NCBI GenBank assembly: GCA_965262365.1
Contig: OZ253541.1
Span: forward strand, 1,302,001 to 1,366,000
From: UBA6522 sp965262365
Lineage (GTDB): Bacteria; Pseudomonadota; Gammaproteobacteria; Steroidobacterales; Rariloculaceae
DNA: 64,000 nucleotides
Direction of reading: 5' to 3'
The notes beneath the pieces are model-generated. The model was not told the origin of the DNA, did no database searches, and saw nothing but the letters and a program-made list of their open reading frames with translations. Shown in pieces: positions 26,730 to 35,212 of the stretch (position 1 is its first letter; each line of letters starts with the position of its first letter). The position numbers and the translations under genes were made by a program.

Positions 26730-26755
26730 AACGGCGCCCCCGAAGAGGCGCCGTT
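26730..26755 (-). terminator. Hairpin after the first TonB-receptor gene
   Basis: AACGGCGCC at 26730-26738 pairs perfectly with GGCGCCGTT at 26747-26755 around an 8-nt loop, 52 bp after the receptor stop on the minus strand. The following U tract is weak (TTTCC), so this may be a terminator or an mRNA-stabilising hairpin. Confidence 0.5.
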
Positions 26756-26806
26756 CGATAGTCAACTCGACGAAGGAGCCTGGGCCCGTCCGCCTCGTCC
26801 GGACGT

Positions 26807-29515
26807 TCAACCACCGAAGCGGTACATGAACTCCGCACCCAACGTCTGCGGACGACCGTAACGGTAGTCGTGAACGCCGGAACGCCGTTGGCGGTTACAT
26901 CGCTCGTAATAGCGCGTGTCGGTGATATTTTGACCGAACACCGAAGCCTGCCAGGCGGCGTCCGCCGGTTCGTAGGTCATCCGCGCACTGAACTTGGCGT
27001 AGGGCTCCTGGTAGCAATACGAATTGCCCGAAGCCTGGTCCCACCCATCGAACCCTCTGAAAAAGTCGTACTCGGACTGCCAGTACATGCGCAACTGCGG
27101 AGTCAGCGTCGCGCCGTTACCGAGAGCGAACTGGTGCTCGACAGTCGTGTTGATCGTCCACTCCGGCGAGAGGTCCGAAATCGTCACGTCCGAAAGATCC
27201 TGCAGTACCCCCGGATTGTCCGGGTTGAAGGACGCGAACTCGCCGTATTCGTTCGTCAGGCGACCGAGATCCAGGGACCAGAAACCGTTATCCCATGGTA
27301 TGGCTCGCAACTCCAGCTCGATCCCGCTGATCGTGACCGTCGCGGCGTTCGTCCTAATGGAGACATTCGGGTCGCCGCCGTAGCGGCCGTCGCTGTTGTC
27401 GATCGAAATCCCCTCCTGCTTGTCCTGGTAATCCATCAGGAAAATATCCCCGGCAATCGAGAGCCTGCCGTCCGCGAGTGTGCCCTTGAAGCCGACTTCG
27501 TAGTTGAAGACATGCTCCGGTTCGTAGCTCAACAACGGTGCCAGCTCCGGAACGAGGGTCACATTGAGTTCGTCGTTGAAGCTGCCCGACAGGAACCCCT
27601 CCGCGTATCGGAAGTAGACAATGCTGTCGTTTTCCAGCGTCCGCGTGAAGCTGACCATCGGCGTCACCTCGGAGAATTCCCGTGACGTGTTGTTGTAGAA
27701 GCCGTCATTTAGCAGCGTGTCGTAGTTGATCGTGTACGTCGGTACACACTGCTGGTTCTCTGCGGGATCCCCCGGAAAGCGATGCGTGCAGAGGTGGCCC
27801 GGCACGTCGACCTCGGCCTGGTTGAAGCTGCGCGTATCCGTGGTCGTGCGCGCACCGATGTCCATTTGCCAGCGGTCGGTCAAGTCGTACGTGGCGTGCA
27901 CGAAAAGGGCTTGCGACTCGGTTCCGACAACACCGCTCATGCCGGCCACGCCCGGTCCCCCGGCGACCTGACGATCGGCCAGGCGGTCGAACTGCGTGCC
28001 GCCGTCGGCAAAGCACTCGATGCCGCCCGACTGGTTCAATGCGCTGTCTTGATCGGAGATCTCGTCGATGTTGGCATTGGCCTTTCGCAGACAATCGCCG
28101 GCGCCCACCAACCATTCATCGTCGAACAAGTGCAAGCCGGCCACGACTGCGAGCCGGTCGCTCACGTCCGCCGTGAACAGTAGCTCGATCTGGTTGTTGG
28201 CTTGCTGTTGACCGAATCCGTCGCGCGGGGGCGTGCCGATCGCATCGACCTTGATCGCCGAAAAATCGCGATCCTGGAGATAGTCGTAATCGACTTCGTG
28301 CCGGCTGACGTTCAACTTGACGTTCAGGTTTTCCAGCCCGCCGACGGCACCGGCCGAATCCCACTGGATCGATGCGCCGTAGGTCGTGTTGTCCAGATTG
28401 ACAAACGTGTCCTTCTCGTACGACGTGACGAAATCGCCCATCTCGATGTCCGCCTGGCATGAGTTCCAGTAGTCGATCGTCGCGCCGGGATACAGGCGCT
28501 CGAGATGACCACCGACGTTGGCACGGGTATCGCCTTCGCCGAAACTTCCGCCCCACTGACCGATACCACCTTCGGAATTGTGGCCGACACCCGCGTAGAC
28601 GGGACCGTCCCACCGATAGCCCTCATGAACGTACTCATTCACGTTACCGTACCCGTCGTCGACCATCATGACCATGGGCTCGCCGCCGTGCCACAGCCGG
28701 TCAACCTGCACCTGGGTCGGACGCGCCTCGCACTGACTCGACGCGTTGTCGTCGCGCTGCGTGTTGACGCGCGAATGCAGATCGATCATCCAGTTATCGT
28801 TCGGCGTAATGCGCAACGCACCGGCAAACGCCGTGATATCGGTCGCGCCGACATTACGGCCCTGCGAGCGGTTCCAGTAGTATCCGTCCGATGTCTCTTT
28901 CGATGCGCTGAACCGGGCCGCTACCGTATCGTTGATCGGCACGTTGACCATGCCCCGAACGTCAGTCTGGCCGAAGTCCGCGGCACGCACCAGTGCGCTG
29001 GCCTCAAATTCCGGACCCGGCTTCGCCGTGATGATGTTGATCGCACCGCCCGTCGTGTTCTTGCCGAACAGCGTACCCTGCGGACCACGCAGAACCTCGA
29101 TACGCTCAACGTCAAGCGTGCTCATCATCTGGCCCAGCGTATTCGGCATGTAGTGGCCGTCGATGTACAGGCCCGCGCCGACTGGCACCAAATTGTTCGT
29201 CGAGCCACTGCCGATACCGCGAATGTAGAGTGCCTGAATGCCGCGCCGGTCCTGCGTCGCCAGGACCAGATTCGGAATGTGCTCCGTGATGTCCTCGAGG
29301 GCGATGATTCCCTGCGCCTGCATGGTATCGGCCGTGATGGCAGCGACCGAGAGCGGCAGATCCTGCAAACTCTCTTCGCGTCGGCGAGCGGTAACCACCA
29401 CTTCCTCCAACATGGCCTGGGCTGACGCGGTTTGCGCCGCCACGTGCTCCGAGATCGAGAAGAGCATTCCGGCCGACAAGGCCGCAACGCCGGTCACGTA
29501 ATAATGTCGTTTCAT
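26807..29515 (-). CDS. TonB-dependent outer-membrane receptor
   Basis: A 902-residue receptor. After a signal peptide (VAALSAGMLFSISEHVAAQ) comes LEEVVVTARRREESLQDLPLSVAAIT, the TonB-box and plug start. The plug follows (VERIEVLRGPQGTLFGKNTTGGAINIITAKP), then a 22-strand barrel ending AEFMYRFGG with terminal aromatic-Gly. The VxVLRGPQGTLFGKNTTGGAIN signature is typical of receptors for diverse organic ligands in marine Proteobacteria. No siderophore genes are adjacent; the ligand is presumably a substrate of the flanking hydrolases. Confidence 0.94.
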   Translation of the reverse strand: MKRHYYVTGVAALSAGMLFSISEHVAAQTASAQAMLEEVVVTARRREESLQDLPLSVAAITADTMQAQGIIALEDITEHIPNLVLATQDRRGIQALYIRGIGSGSTNNLVPVGAGLYIDGHYMPNTLGQMMSTLDVERIEVLRGPQGTLFGKNTTGGAINIITAKPGPEFEASALVRAADFGQTDVRGMVNVPINDTVAARFSASKETSDGYYWNRSQGRNVGATDITAFAGALRITPNDNWMIDLHSRVNTQRDDNASSQCEARPTQVQVDRLWHGGEPMVMMVDDGYGNVNEYVHEGYRWDGPVYAGVGHNSEGGIGQWGGSFGEGDTRANVGGHLERLYPGATIDYWNSCQADIEMGDFVTSYEKDTFVNLDNTTYGASIQWDSAGAVGGLENLNVKLNVSRHEVDYDYLQDRDFSAIKVDAIGTPPRDGFGQQQANNQIELLFTADVSDRLAVVAGLHLFDDEWLVGAGDCLRKANANIDEISDQDSALNQSGGIECFADGGTQFDRLADRQVAGGPGVAGMSGVVGTESQALFVHATYDLTDRWQMDIGARTTTDTRSFNQAEVDVPGHLCTHRFPGDPAENQQCVPTYTINYDTLLNDGFYNNTSREFSEVTPMVSFTRTLENDSIVYFRYAEGFLSGSFNDELNVTLVPELAPLLSYEPEHVFNYEVGFKGTLADGRLSIAGDIFLMDYQDKQEGISIDNSDGRYGGDPNVSIRTNAATVTISGIELELRAIPWDNGFWSLDLGRLTNEYGEFASFNPDNPGVLQDLSDVTISDLSPEWTINTTVEHQFALGNGATLTPQLRMYWQSEYDFFRGFDGWDQASGNSYCYQEPYAKFSARMTYEPADAAWQASVFGQNITDTRYYERCNRQRRSGVHDYRYGRPQTLGAEFMYRFGG

Positions 29516-29621
29516 AAGTAGTTTTCCCCGAATTGAATAGACTCAGGCATGCTAGAAGCACACCCGATGATCTTGTGTGTTGCGCAAATACAACACTCCA
29601 AACCAACTAGACCGACAGCTT

Positions 29622-29648
29622 TTTATAGCAATTGATCGCGAATGTCAA
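29622..29648 (-). promoter_or_regulatory. Promoter candidate for the TonB-receptor gene
   Basis: On the minus strand a perfect -35 box TTGACA (29648-29643) is followed 15 bp later by TATAAA (29627-29622). The spacing is two below the optimum. It lies about 105 bp before the receptor ATG in an AT-rich stretch, giving a long leader in which regulation could occur. Confidence 0.55.
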
Positions 29649-29732
29649 TTACAGAATAGTAACCAAGGCCACCCGGGGACTCGTTAATGCGATTCGCTAG
29701 GCCGGGATCGGAACCCGAGGCCCGGACAGCGA

Positions 29733-30092
29733 CTACGCACCCGCCTGCGGCCCCGGGGAGTCTCCCCTGAACGCACGGTCGGCCTTCGCGGCGAAAAAGA
29801 AATCGCTCTCGGTGAGACCCTGGATCTTGTGAGTCCATATCTCCACCACACAGCGCGCCCAGGCAACATGCAGGTCCGGGTGGTGATTCTCGGCCTCGGC
29901 GATCTCCGTCACCCGGTTGGCAAAATCCATGGCCTCGACAAAGTTGCCGAAGCCGAATTGCCTTTCGAGGTGACCTGCTTCGTTCAACCACCAACCCGGG
30001 TCCAGTTCGGCCAGCAGTTTCCGGGCGCGGTCAAGCTCCATCGGCGGCACGCCGCCGCGGCAGGGAATACAATTCTTGTCGGCAAGGTCCAT
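29733..30092 (-). CDS. Pterin-4-alpha-carbinolamine dehydratase
   Basis: A 119-residue enzyme that recycles the pterin cofactor of aromatic amino acid hydroxylases. The active-site motif AENHHPDLHVAWARCVVEIWTHKIQGLTESDF is intact, with the paired His and the following His/Asp-rich strand. The N-terminus MDLADKNCIPCRGG is usual for bacterial PhhB-like proteins, so the start is 30092 rather than the longer frame. No phhA is adjacent. Confidence 0.92.
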   Translation of the reverse strand: MDLADKNCIPCRGGVPPMELDRARKLLAELDPGWWLNEAGHLERQFGFGNFVEAMDFANRVTEIAEAENHHPDLHVAWARCVVEIWTHKIQGLTESDFFFAAKADRAFRGDSPGPQAGA

Positions 30093-30289
30093 ATCAAGTC
30101 CGCTTCTGTTGATCAATCGTCCAACCCGGTCACCACTCGTTCGCGATGACCACCATGGGCGGGGCATCAGGCTAGTCCCATCGATCATACGTTGCAACCG
30201 GTACAGCAGCGTGATGCGACTATGGCAAGATCATGCGGTTATACGGCACAGTTGCGCCTGGGTGAAGCGGCCATATCACGGGGATCTCG

Positions 30290-30898
30290 TTGAGCCGAGC
30301 TGACAGAGACAAGTGGAATGACCGCTATCGCAGCGGCGCTTACGAGACACGCCGTCATCCGAGCGCGCTCCTGGCAGACTGGATCGACCGGATTGACGTC
30401 GGTGGAATGACACCCCGGGCCGTCGATATCGCTTGCGGCGCGGGTCGCAATGCGCTCTTTCTGGCCCGGCGCGGCTGGCAGGTGAATGCCGTCGACATTT
30501 CCCCGGTCGTGCTTGAGCGGTTGCGGGCAACAGCCGACGCGGAAGATCTGTCGATTGCCTGTTCGGAACTGGACCTGGAACCGGCAGCGGCTGCCCTGGA
30601 CGGGTTCCGCGGTCAGCCGTACGACCTGGCCGTCTTGATGCGCTACGCCGATACGGCGCTGGTGAAAGAGCTGCCTCGAGCCATTGCGCCCGGGGGTTAC
30701 CTGATCGCCGAGATGCACCTGGTGACCGACAGGATGGTCGCCGGCCCGAGAAGCCATCGATTTCGGGTGGCGGCGGGGGCGCTTCAAAAGGCTGGAGCTG
30801 CGTTCGACCAACTTTTCTACTACGAGGGTCTCTTATCTGATCCGGACGGCAGGACCGTAGCCCTGGCACAGCTTGTGGCACGGCGATCGGGATCGTAA
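30290..30898 (+). CDS. Class I SAM-dependent methyltransferase (TehB-like)
   Basis: A 202-residue methyltransferase. Motif I is AVDIACGAGRNALFLARRGWQVNAVDIS, followed by ERLRATADAEDL and the motif IV region YDLAVLMRYADTALV, then LPRAIAPGGYLIAEMHLV. This matches the small TehB/COG0500-type methyltransferases. A TTG at 30290 is the probable start: it has GGGGA seven bases upstream and begins the usual RDKWNDRYRSG region. The substrate is unknown. Confidence 0.82.
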   Translation: MSRADRDKWNDRYRSGAYETRRHPSALLADWIDRIDVGGMTPRAVDIACGAGRNALFLARRGWQVNAVDISPVVLERLRATADAEDLSIACSELDLEPAAAALDGFRGQPYDLAVLMRYADTALVKELPRAIAPGGYLIAEMHLVTDRMVAGPRSHRFRVAAGALQKAGAAFDQLFYYEGLLSDPDGRTVALAQLVARRSGS

Positions 30899-30960
30899 AC
30901 GGTATGAGTCCTGCTCCCGGATCGAGTGGATGCCGGCGGCGGAGCGATTCGGCGCATGCG

Positions 30961-32049
30961 TTACGGCACATAGCGCCGCTGCCAGCGTGCTCCAAGCCCG
31001 GTCAGGATGTCATACCCGATCGTACCGGCGGTGCGGGCGAGGTCGTCCAGGAGCACCTTGCGACCGAGCAATTCCACGGTATCGCCCGGCTGCACCTCCG
31101 CCGGCGCGAGCCCGCTCACGTCGAGTGTGATCAAATCCATGGAAACACGCCCCACGACCCGGACGGTGGTTTCTGCAACGAACGCAATACCGCGGTTGCC
31201 GAGCGCACGGGGATAGCCGTCCGCATAGCCGGCGCCCACGGTTGCGAGCCGCGCACCCGGCCGCACGGTATGGGTTGCGCCGTAACCCACGGTCTGCTGT
31301 CTCGCCACGGACCTGGTCTGCAGGACAGTACCCTCCAGGGTGACCACCGGTTCCATCGGGCTTTCGCCGTTCGCGAACGGACTGCCGCCGTACAGGGCGA
31401 TGCCCGGCCGCACGAGATCACCCTGAAAGTCAGGTCCGAGCAATATTCCCGCCGACCCTCCGATCGAGGTCCTGACCTCGGGCAAGAGTGTCAGCAAATG
31501 TGCGAAGTCCCGCACCTGGCGCGCGTTCAATGGATGGGAGGGCACGTCTGCGCACGCCAGGTGCGTGAGCGCGTACTGCAGTTCCATCCCCCGAAGCAAA
31601 CCGGTTCTACTGGCTTGGTTAACCTCCTCTTCAGACAACCCGAGCCGTGACATGCCCGTATCCAGATGGATCGCTGCAGGTTTGTCGGCCCCCACCCTTC
31701 GCCAGCACCGAATCTGTTCAATGGAGTTCAGGATGGGAATCAGTCCGGCGCCAATGATGCCGGCGGCGCTACCCTCAAACACGCCCTCAAATACAAATAT
31801 TCGCGCCTCCGGCAGCAGGGCGCGAAGCTGGATTCCCTCTTGCACCGTGGCTACGAAGAAATGCCGGCATCCCTCGTGCCACAAGCGACCTGCGACGGGC
31901 CCGACACCCAAACCATACGCGTCGGCCTTGACCACGGCACCGCATACCGCCCGCGCCGCCGCTTCGCGCAGGACGCAGTAGTTTCTCGCCAGCGCGTCCA
32001 GATCGACTGTCAGTGCGCCTGGCGACTGCGTTTTGGTGTCGGCGGCCAC
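30961..32049 (-). CDS. alr: Alanine racemase
   Basis: PLP enzyme providing D-alanine for peptidoglycan. The product has 362 residues. The PLP lysine lies in GAVVKADAYGLGVGPV (about residue 42). HLDTGMSRLG, the catalytic tyrosine region VGAGYADGYPRAL and the C-terminal SMDLITLDVSG-PGDTVELLG are all present. Slightly shorter than average but complete. GTG start. Divergent from the acuI-like gene with only about 60 bp between starts. Confidence 0.95.
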   Translation of the reverse strand: MAADTKTQSPGALTVDLDALARNYCVLREAAARAVCGAVVKADAYGLGVGPVAGRLWHEGCRHFFVATVQEGIQLRALLPEARIFVFEGVFEGSAAGIIGAGLIPILNSIEQIRCWRRVGADKPAAIHLDTGMSRLGLSEEEVNQASRTGLLRGMELQYALTHLACADVPSHPLNARQVRDFAHLLTLLPEVRTSIGGSAGILLGPDFQGDLVRPGIALYGGSPFANGESPMEPVVTLEGTVLQTRSVARQQTVGYGATHTVRPGARLATVGAGYADGYPRALGNRGIAFVAETTVRVVGRVSMDLITLDVSGLAPAEVQPGDTVELLGRKVLLDDLARTAGTIGYDILTGLGARWQRRYVP

Positions 32050-32110
32050 AAGATTTAGGCTACCATACGCCCACCCAACCCACGGCCAATCCAGGTCGGA
32101 ATTTCAGGCT

Positions 32111-33100
32111 ATGTCGGAACGATTTACTGCACTGCGCATACACCGAAACGGCGGGGCCGTGCGGAGCGAATTGGAACAAATCTCGGTCGACGAACTTTCG
32201 CCCGGTAACGTGCTGATCCGGGTGGAATACAGCAGCATCAACTACAAGGACGCCCTTGCCGCCACGGGCACCGCGCCCATCATGCGACGATATCCCCTGG
32301 TGGGCGGTATCGATCTCGCCGGCGAGGTGCTGGAATGCACCGAAGGGGACTGCCGCCCGGGCGACAAGGTCGTCGTGCTTGGCGGCGGCCTCGGAGAGAA
32401 CCGTGACGGCGGATACGCCCGATTTGCCCGTGTCGACGGCGATCGCGTGGTGCGCCTGCCTGAAGGTATCGACACCCGCCGCGCAATGGCGATCGGCACG
32501 GCGGGCTTTACCGCAGCATTCGCTGTACATCGTCTTGAACGGAATGATCAACGGCCCGATCTCGGTCCCATGGTCGTGACTGGAGCCACGGGCGGCGTGG
32601 GCACCATCGCCATCGACCTGCTTGCGGGCCGCGGCTACGAGGTAACCGCGATAACCGGCAAGTCCGGCGAGAGCACGTTCCTGCAACGATTGGGCGCGGG
32701 AGAAATCCTCGATCGCCGTGCTATAGAACCGGTAACCAGGCCACTCGGACGTGGACTGTGGGGCGGTGCCGTGGACAATCTGGGCGGCGAAATGCTCGCA
32801 TGGCTGACCCGCACCGTGCGTCCCTGGGGCAACATCGCCAGCATTGGCCTGGCCGCCGGTGCCGGGTTTTCCACCACGGTCATGCCGTTCATTCTGCGAA
32901 ATGTCAGCCTGATCGGCGTCAACATGGAGGTCCCCCGGCCACTGCGGCAACGCATCTGGGAGCGTCTGGATACGGACCTGCGACCACAGCACCTGGAACT
33001 CATCACGTCCCGCGAAGTAACGCTCGAGGAACTGCCGAACTGTTTCGAAGGGTTCATGGCCGGCACGATCACCGGGCGTACTGTGGTCAGGATTGACTGA
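32111..33100 (+). CDS. acuI: AcuI/YhdH-family NADPH-dependent acryloyl-CoA reductase
   Basis: A 329-residue medium-chain reductase. The N-terminal region VEYSSINYKDALAATGTAPIMRRYPLVGGIDLAGEV and VTGATGGVGTIAIDLLAGRGYEVTAITGK (NADPH site) are typical of YhdH/AcuI, as is ICSIGLAAG-like IASIGLAAGAGFSTTVMPFILRNVSLIG. The family reduces acryloyl-CoA to propionyl-CoA, protecting against acrylate. The start at 32111 (MSERFTALRIHRNG) is chosen by family length. No DMSP-lyase gene is adjacent. Confidence 0.87.
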   Translation: MSERFTALRIHRNGGAVRSELEQISVDELSPGNVLIRVEYSSINYKDALAATGTAPIMRRYPLVGGIDLAGEVLECTEGDCRPGDKVVVLGGGLGENRDGGYARFARVDGDRVVRLPEGIDTRRAMAIGTAGFTAAFAVHRLERNDQRPDLGPMVVTGATGGVGTIAIDLLAGRGYEVTAITGKSGESTFLQRLGAGEILDRRAIEPVTRPLGRGLWGGAVDNLGGEMLAWLTRTVRPWGNIASIGLAAGAGFSTTVMPFILRNVSLIGVNMEVPRPLRQRIWERLDTDLRPQHLELITSREVTLEELPNCFEGFMAGTITGRTVVRID

Positions 33101-33226
33101 CAGAATCCACCCGCAAATTGCAATGGCTGGTCAGGTTGCCGGCCGGTTCCGCCTCCGGCAAGATGGCGACTTGCCGGCATCTTGAGCGAAAGCGTTTGCT
33201 CACAACGCCAACGAGGTTCGAAGGAA

Positions 33227-33961
33227 ATGACACAATACATTAAGTACGCATTGTTACTATTTGTTTTCACTTTGTCTGCGCCGGTATTTTCCCAAGTCAG
33301 CGTGGAGCAGGCGCTGGCTGCCGAGGGTCGTTCTGACGAAGACAGGGCGAGGGATGCCGGACGCATGCCGGCTCAGGTGCTGGAATTCTTCGGCATCGGC
33401 GCAGGCTCCCGCGTAGCCGACCTGCTCTCAGGAGGCGGTTACTACACGCGAATCCTGGTGCCGGTGGTCGGTCCTGAAGGCGCCGTATACACCGGCAACA
33501 ACCCGTTCTTCGATCGCTTTGGCGCCGAGGCCCTGACGGCGCTGCTGAGCGAACCCGGATACGAGAACGTGATGCGGATCGACGCCCCGGTAGACGAAAT
33601 GGCGCTGCCGGACGACGCTTCGCTGGACGCGGTCATGATCGTGCTCGCCTATCACGATCTGTGGCTGACCGATGAAGACCGGGGCGAGTTGAACCGGCGC
33701 GTCATGGCCGCGCTCAAACCGGGCGGCGTCTACGGAATCACCGACCACCATGCAGCCGTTGGTGCGGGCACGAGCGTGATCGAATCGCTGCACAGGATCG
33801 AGGAAAGCGTCATCGTCGATGAAATAACCGGCGCCGGCTTCGAATTGGCCGCCGGCGGCGATTTCCTGTCCAACCCCGAAGACGATCGCTCGCTACGGGT
33901 CTTCGACCCCAACATACGCGGCAACACGGACAGGTTTGTCCTGAGATTCGAGAAACCGTAA
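33227..33961 (+). CDS. Exported predicted methyltransferase (COG4798-like)
   Basis: A 244-residue protein beginning MTQYIKYALLLFVFTLSAPVFS, a clear Sec signal peptide. A Rossmann methyltransferase fold follows: VLEFFGIGAGSRVADLLSGGGYYTRILVPVVGPEGAVYTGN as motif I, then SLDAVMIVLAYHDLW and ALKPGGVYGITDHHAAVGAG. This is the COG4798 group of 'predicted methyltransferases' with signal peptides. Many members keep the fold but have no shown activity. The ATG has GAAGGAA immediately before it. Whether SAM is available in the periplasm is an open question. Confidence 0.8.
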   Translation: MTQYIKYALLLFVFTLSAPVFSQVSVEQALAAEGRSDEDRARDAGRMPAQVLEFFGIGAGSRVADLLSGGGYYTRILVPVVGPEGAVYTGNNPFFDRFGAEALTALLSEPGYENVMRIDAPVDEMALPDDASLDAVMIVLAYHDLWLTDEDRGELNRRVMAALKPGGVYGITDHHAAVGAGTSVIESLHRIEESVIVDEITGAGFELAAGGDFLSNPEDDRSLRVFDPNIRGNTDRFVLRFEKP

Positions 33962-33990
33962 GCGCAACCTCGACGCAGACGCCTCACTGG

Positions 33991-34070
33991 TAAGCGCCTG
34001 CCCGTGCCGATGAACGCTTGCCTGCGCCGGTGAGCGCGTGCCTGCGCCGATGAACGCCTGCGTGCGTCCC
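33991..34070. repeat. Four tandem copies of an imperfect 20-bp repeat
   Basis: The segment divides exactly into four 20-mers: TAAGCGCCTGCCCGTGCCGA, TGAACGCTTGCCTGCGCCGG, TGAGCGCGTGCCTGCGCCGA and TGAACGCCTGCGTGCGTCCC. Copies 2 and 3 differ at four positions. It lies between the convergent ends of the methyltransferase-like and Rossmann-protein genes and contains no gene. Confidence 0.85.
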
Positions 34071-34084
34071 TGCTGCGATCTACC

Positions 34085-34792
34085 TCAGTCTTCGGCCGGA
34101 CGACGGAAGTGGTAGTCGTAGGGCGTGCCTGCCGAACGGGCATTGATCCAGATCGACAGCATGCCCTCGAGTACGTGGGAAGCGCTCAGGGGTCCCACGT
34201 CCATGGGCTCGAGCCCCATACCCGCCACAAGCTCGGCAATACGAGCCTTGGCCTCGGCGTCGTCACCCGCAATCGGGATGCTCACCGGGCCGCCCGGATC
34301 GATCATCGTCTGGAAATTCAGTGTATTGAATGCCTTGACAACGACAGCGCCGGGTGCCGCGCCCTGGATCAACTCCGCATTGGAAGTCTCCATGGTGTAG
34401 TGGGCGTAACCGTCATCACCTCGCTCGATCCGGTTCGTGGGGTCAAGAATGATCTTGCCGGAGAGGTCCCCCAGGCTACCCGCCACCTCCTCGGCGACAC
34501 CGCCCGGCACGGCCAGAACCACAATATCGGCACCGACGACTGACTCAGTCTGCTCGGCCGCGGACGCATTGCCCCCGGTACGCTCGACCAGGGCCACAAC
34601 TTCCTCGCGAGCGGGATCGCGCGAGCCGTATACGATATCGTGCCCTTGCGCCGCAAATTCCGGCCCCAGGGCACCGGCCACGTTGCCGGTTCCGATGATT
34701 GCGATCGTGTCGGCCATCGAGGGCGCCTGTAACACCCAACCCGTCAGGAAAACCGATAAACAAGCAACCAATCGTCTAGAGATCGCAGTCAT
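34085..34792 (-). CDS. Exported F420-/NADP-dependent oxidoreductase-like Rossmann protein
   Basis: A 235-residue protein whose fold is that of the NADPH-dependent F420 reductase family: DTIAIIGTGNVAGALGPEFAAQGHDIVYGSRDP, then ADIVVLAVPGGVAEEV and KIILDPTNRIERGDDGY. FNTLNFQTM and a small C-terminal domain follow. The N-terminus MTAISRRLVACLSVFLTGWVLQAPSMA is a Sec signal peptide ending right before the first strand. It is the second Rossmann enzyme in this window predicted to be exported. Substrate unknown. Confidence 0.78.
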   Translation of the reverse strand: MTAISRRLVACLSVFLTGWVLQAPSMADTIAIIGTGNVAGALGPEFAAQGHDIVYGSRDPAREEVVALVERTGGNASAAEQTESVVGADIVVLAVPGGVAEEVAGSLGDLSGKIILDPTNRIERGDDGYAHYTMETSNAELIQGAAPGAVVVKAFNTLNFQTMIDPGGPVSIPIAGDDAEAKARIAELVAGMGLEPMDVGPLSASHVLEGMLSIWINARSAGTPYDYHFRRPAED

Positions 34793-34850
34793 GTTGAATT
34801 CTCCACACCGCCCGCGGTGAAAGCCGTTACCAAACTCTTGCCCATAGTAC

Positions 34851-35204
34851 CCCACCTTTACCGTGGGGGCGGCAGGGGTCATCGGGGCCTGCGAGATGTC
34901 CCCCGGCGACTCCAGTGCGCCGACACCCGACGTGGCCGTCAACGAGGCGGTAACCCCCAACGTCTGGGTCAGCATCGGCGCCGATGACGTGATCACCATC
35001 CAGTTTGGCGCCACCGAAATGGGCCAGGGCTCCACGACATCGGTCCCCCTGGTTCTGGCAGAGGAAATGGATGCGGATTGGGAGCGCGTGCGAGTGGAAA
35101 CGGTCAGTCGCCACGACCCGGCCTACGGCAATCCCCTGGCGTTCGGCTACTACGGCTTCCCCATCATGTACACCGCCGGCAGCGCTAAGCCATGTCCAGG
35201 CTGA
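34851..35204 (+). pseudogene. Remnant of a molybdopterin-binding xanthine dehydrogenase/isoquinoline oxidoreductase large subunit
   Basis: About 115 codons of similarity to the N-terminal part of IorB-type molybdenum hydroxylase subunits. TFTVGAAGVIGAC resembles the core of their Tat signal, and VTPNVWVSIGADDVITIQFGATEMGQGSTTSVPLVLAEEMDADWERVRVE is the first structural region. The frame is preceded by a stop where the twin-arginine part should be, and it ends after MYTAGSAKPCPG, roughly 600 residues short of a full subunit. No downstream continuation is found in any frame before the next gene. Confidence 0.78.
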
Positions 35205-35212
35205 ATCGCTGG

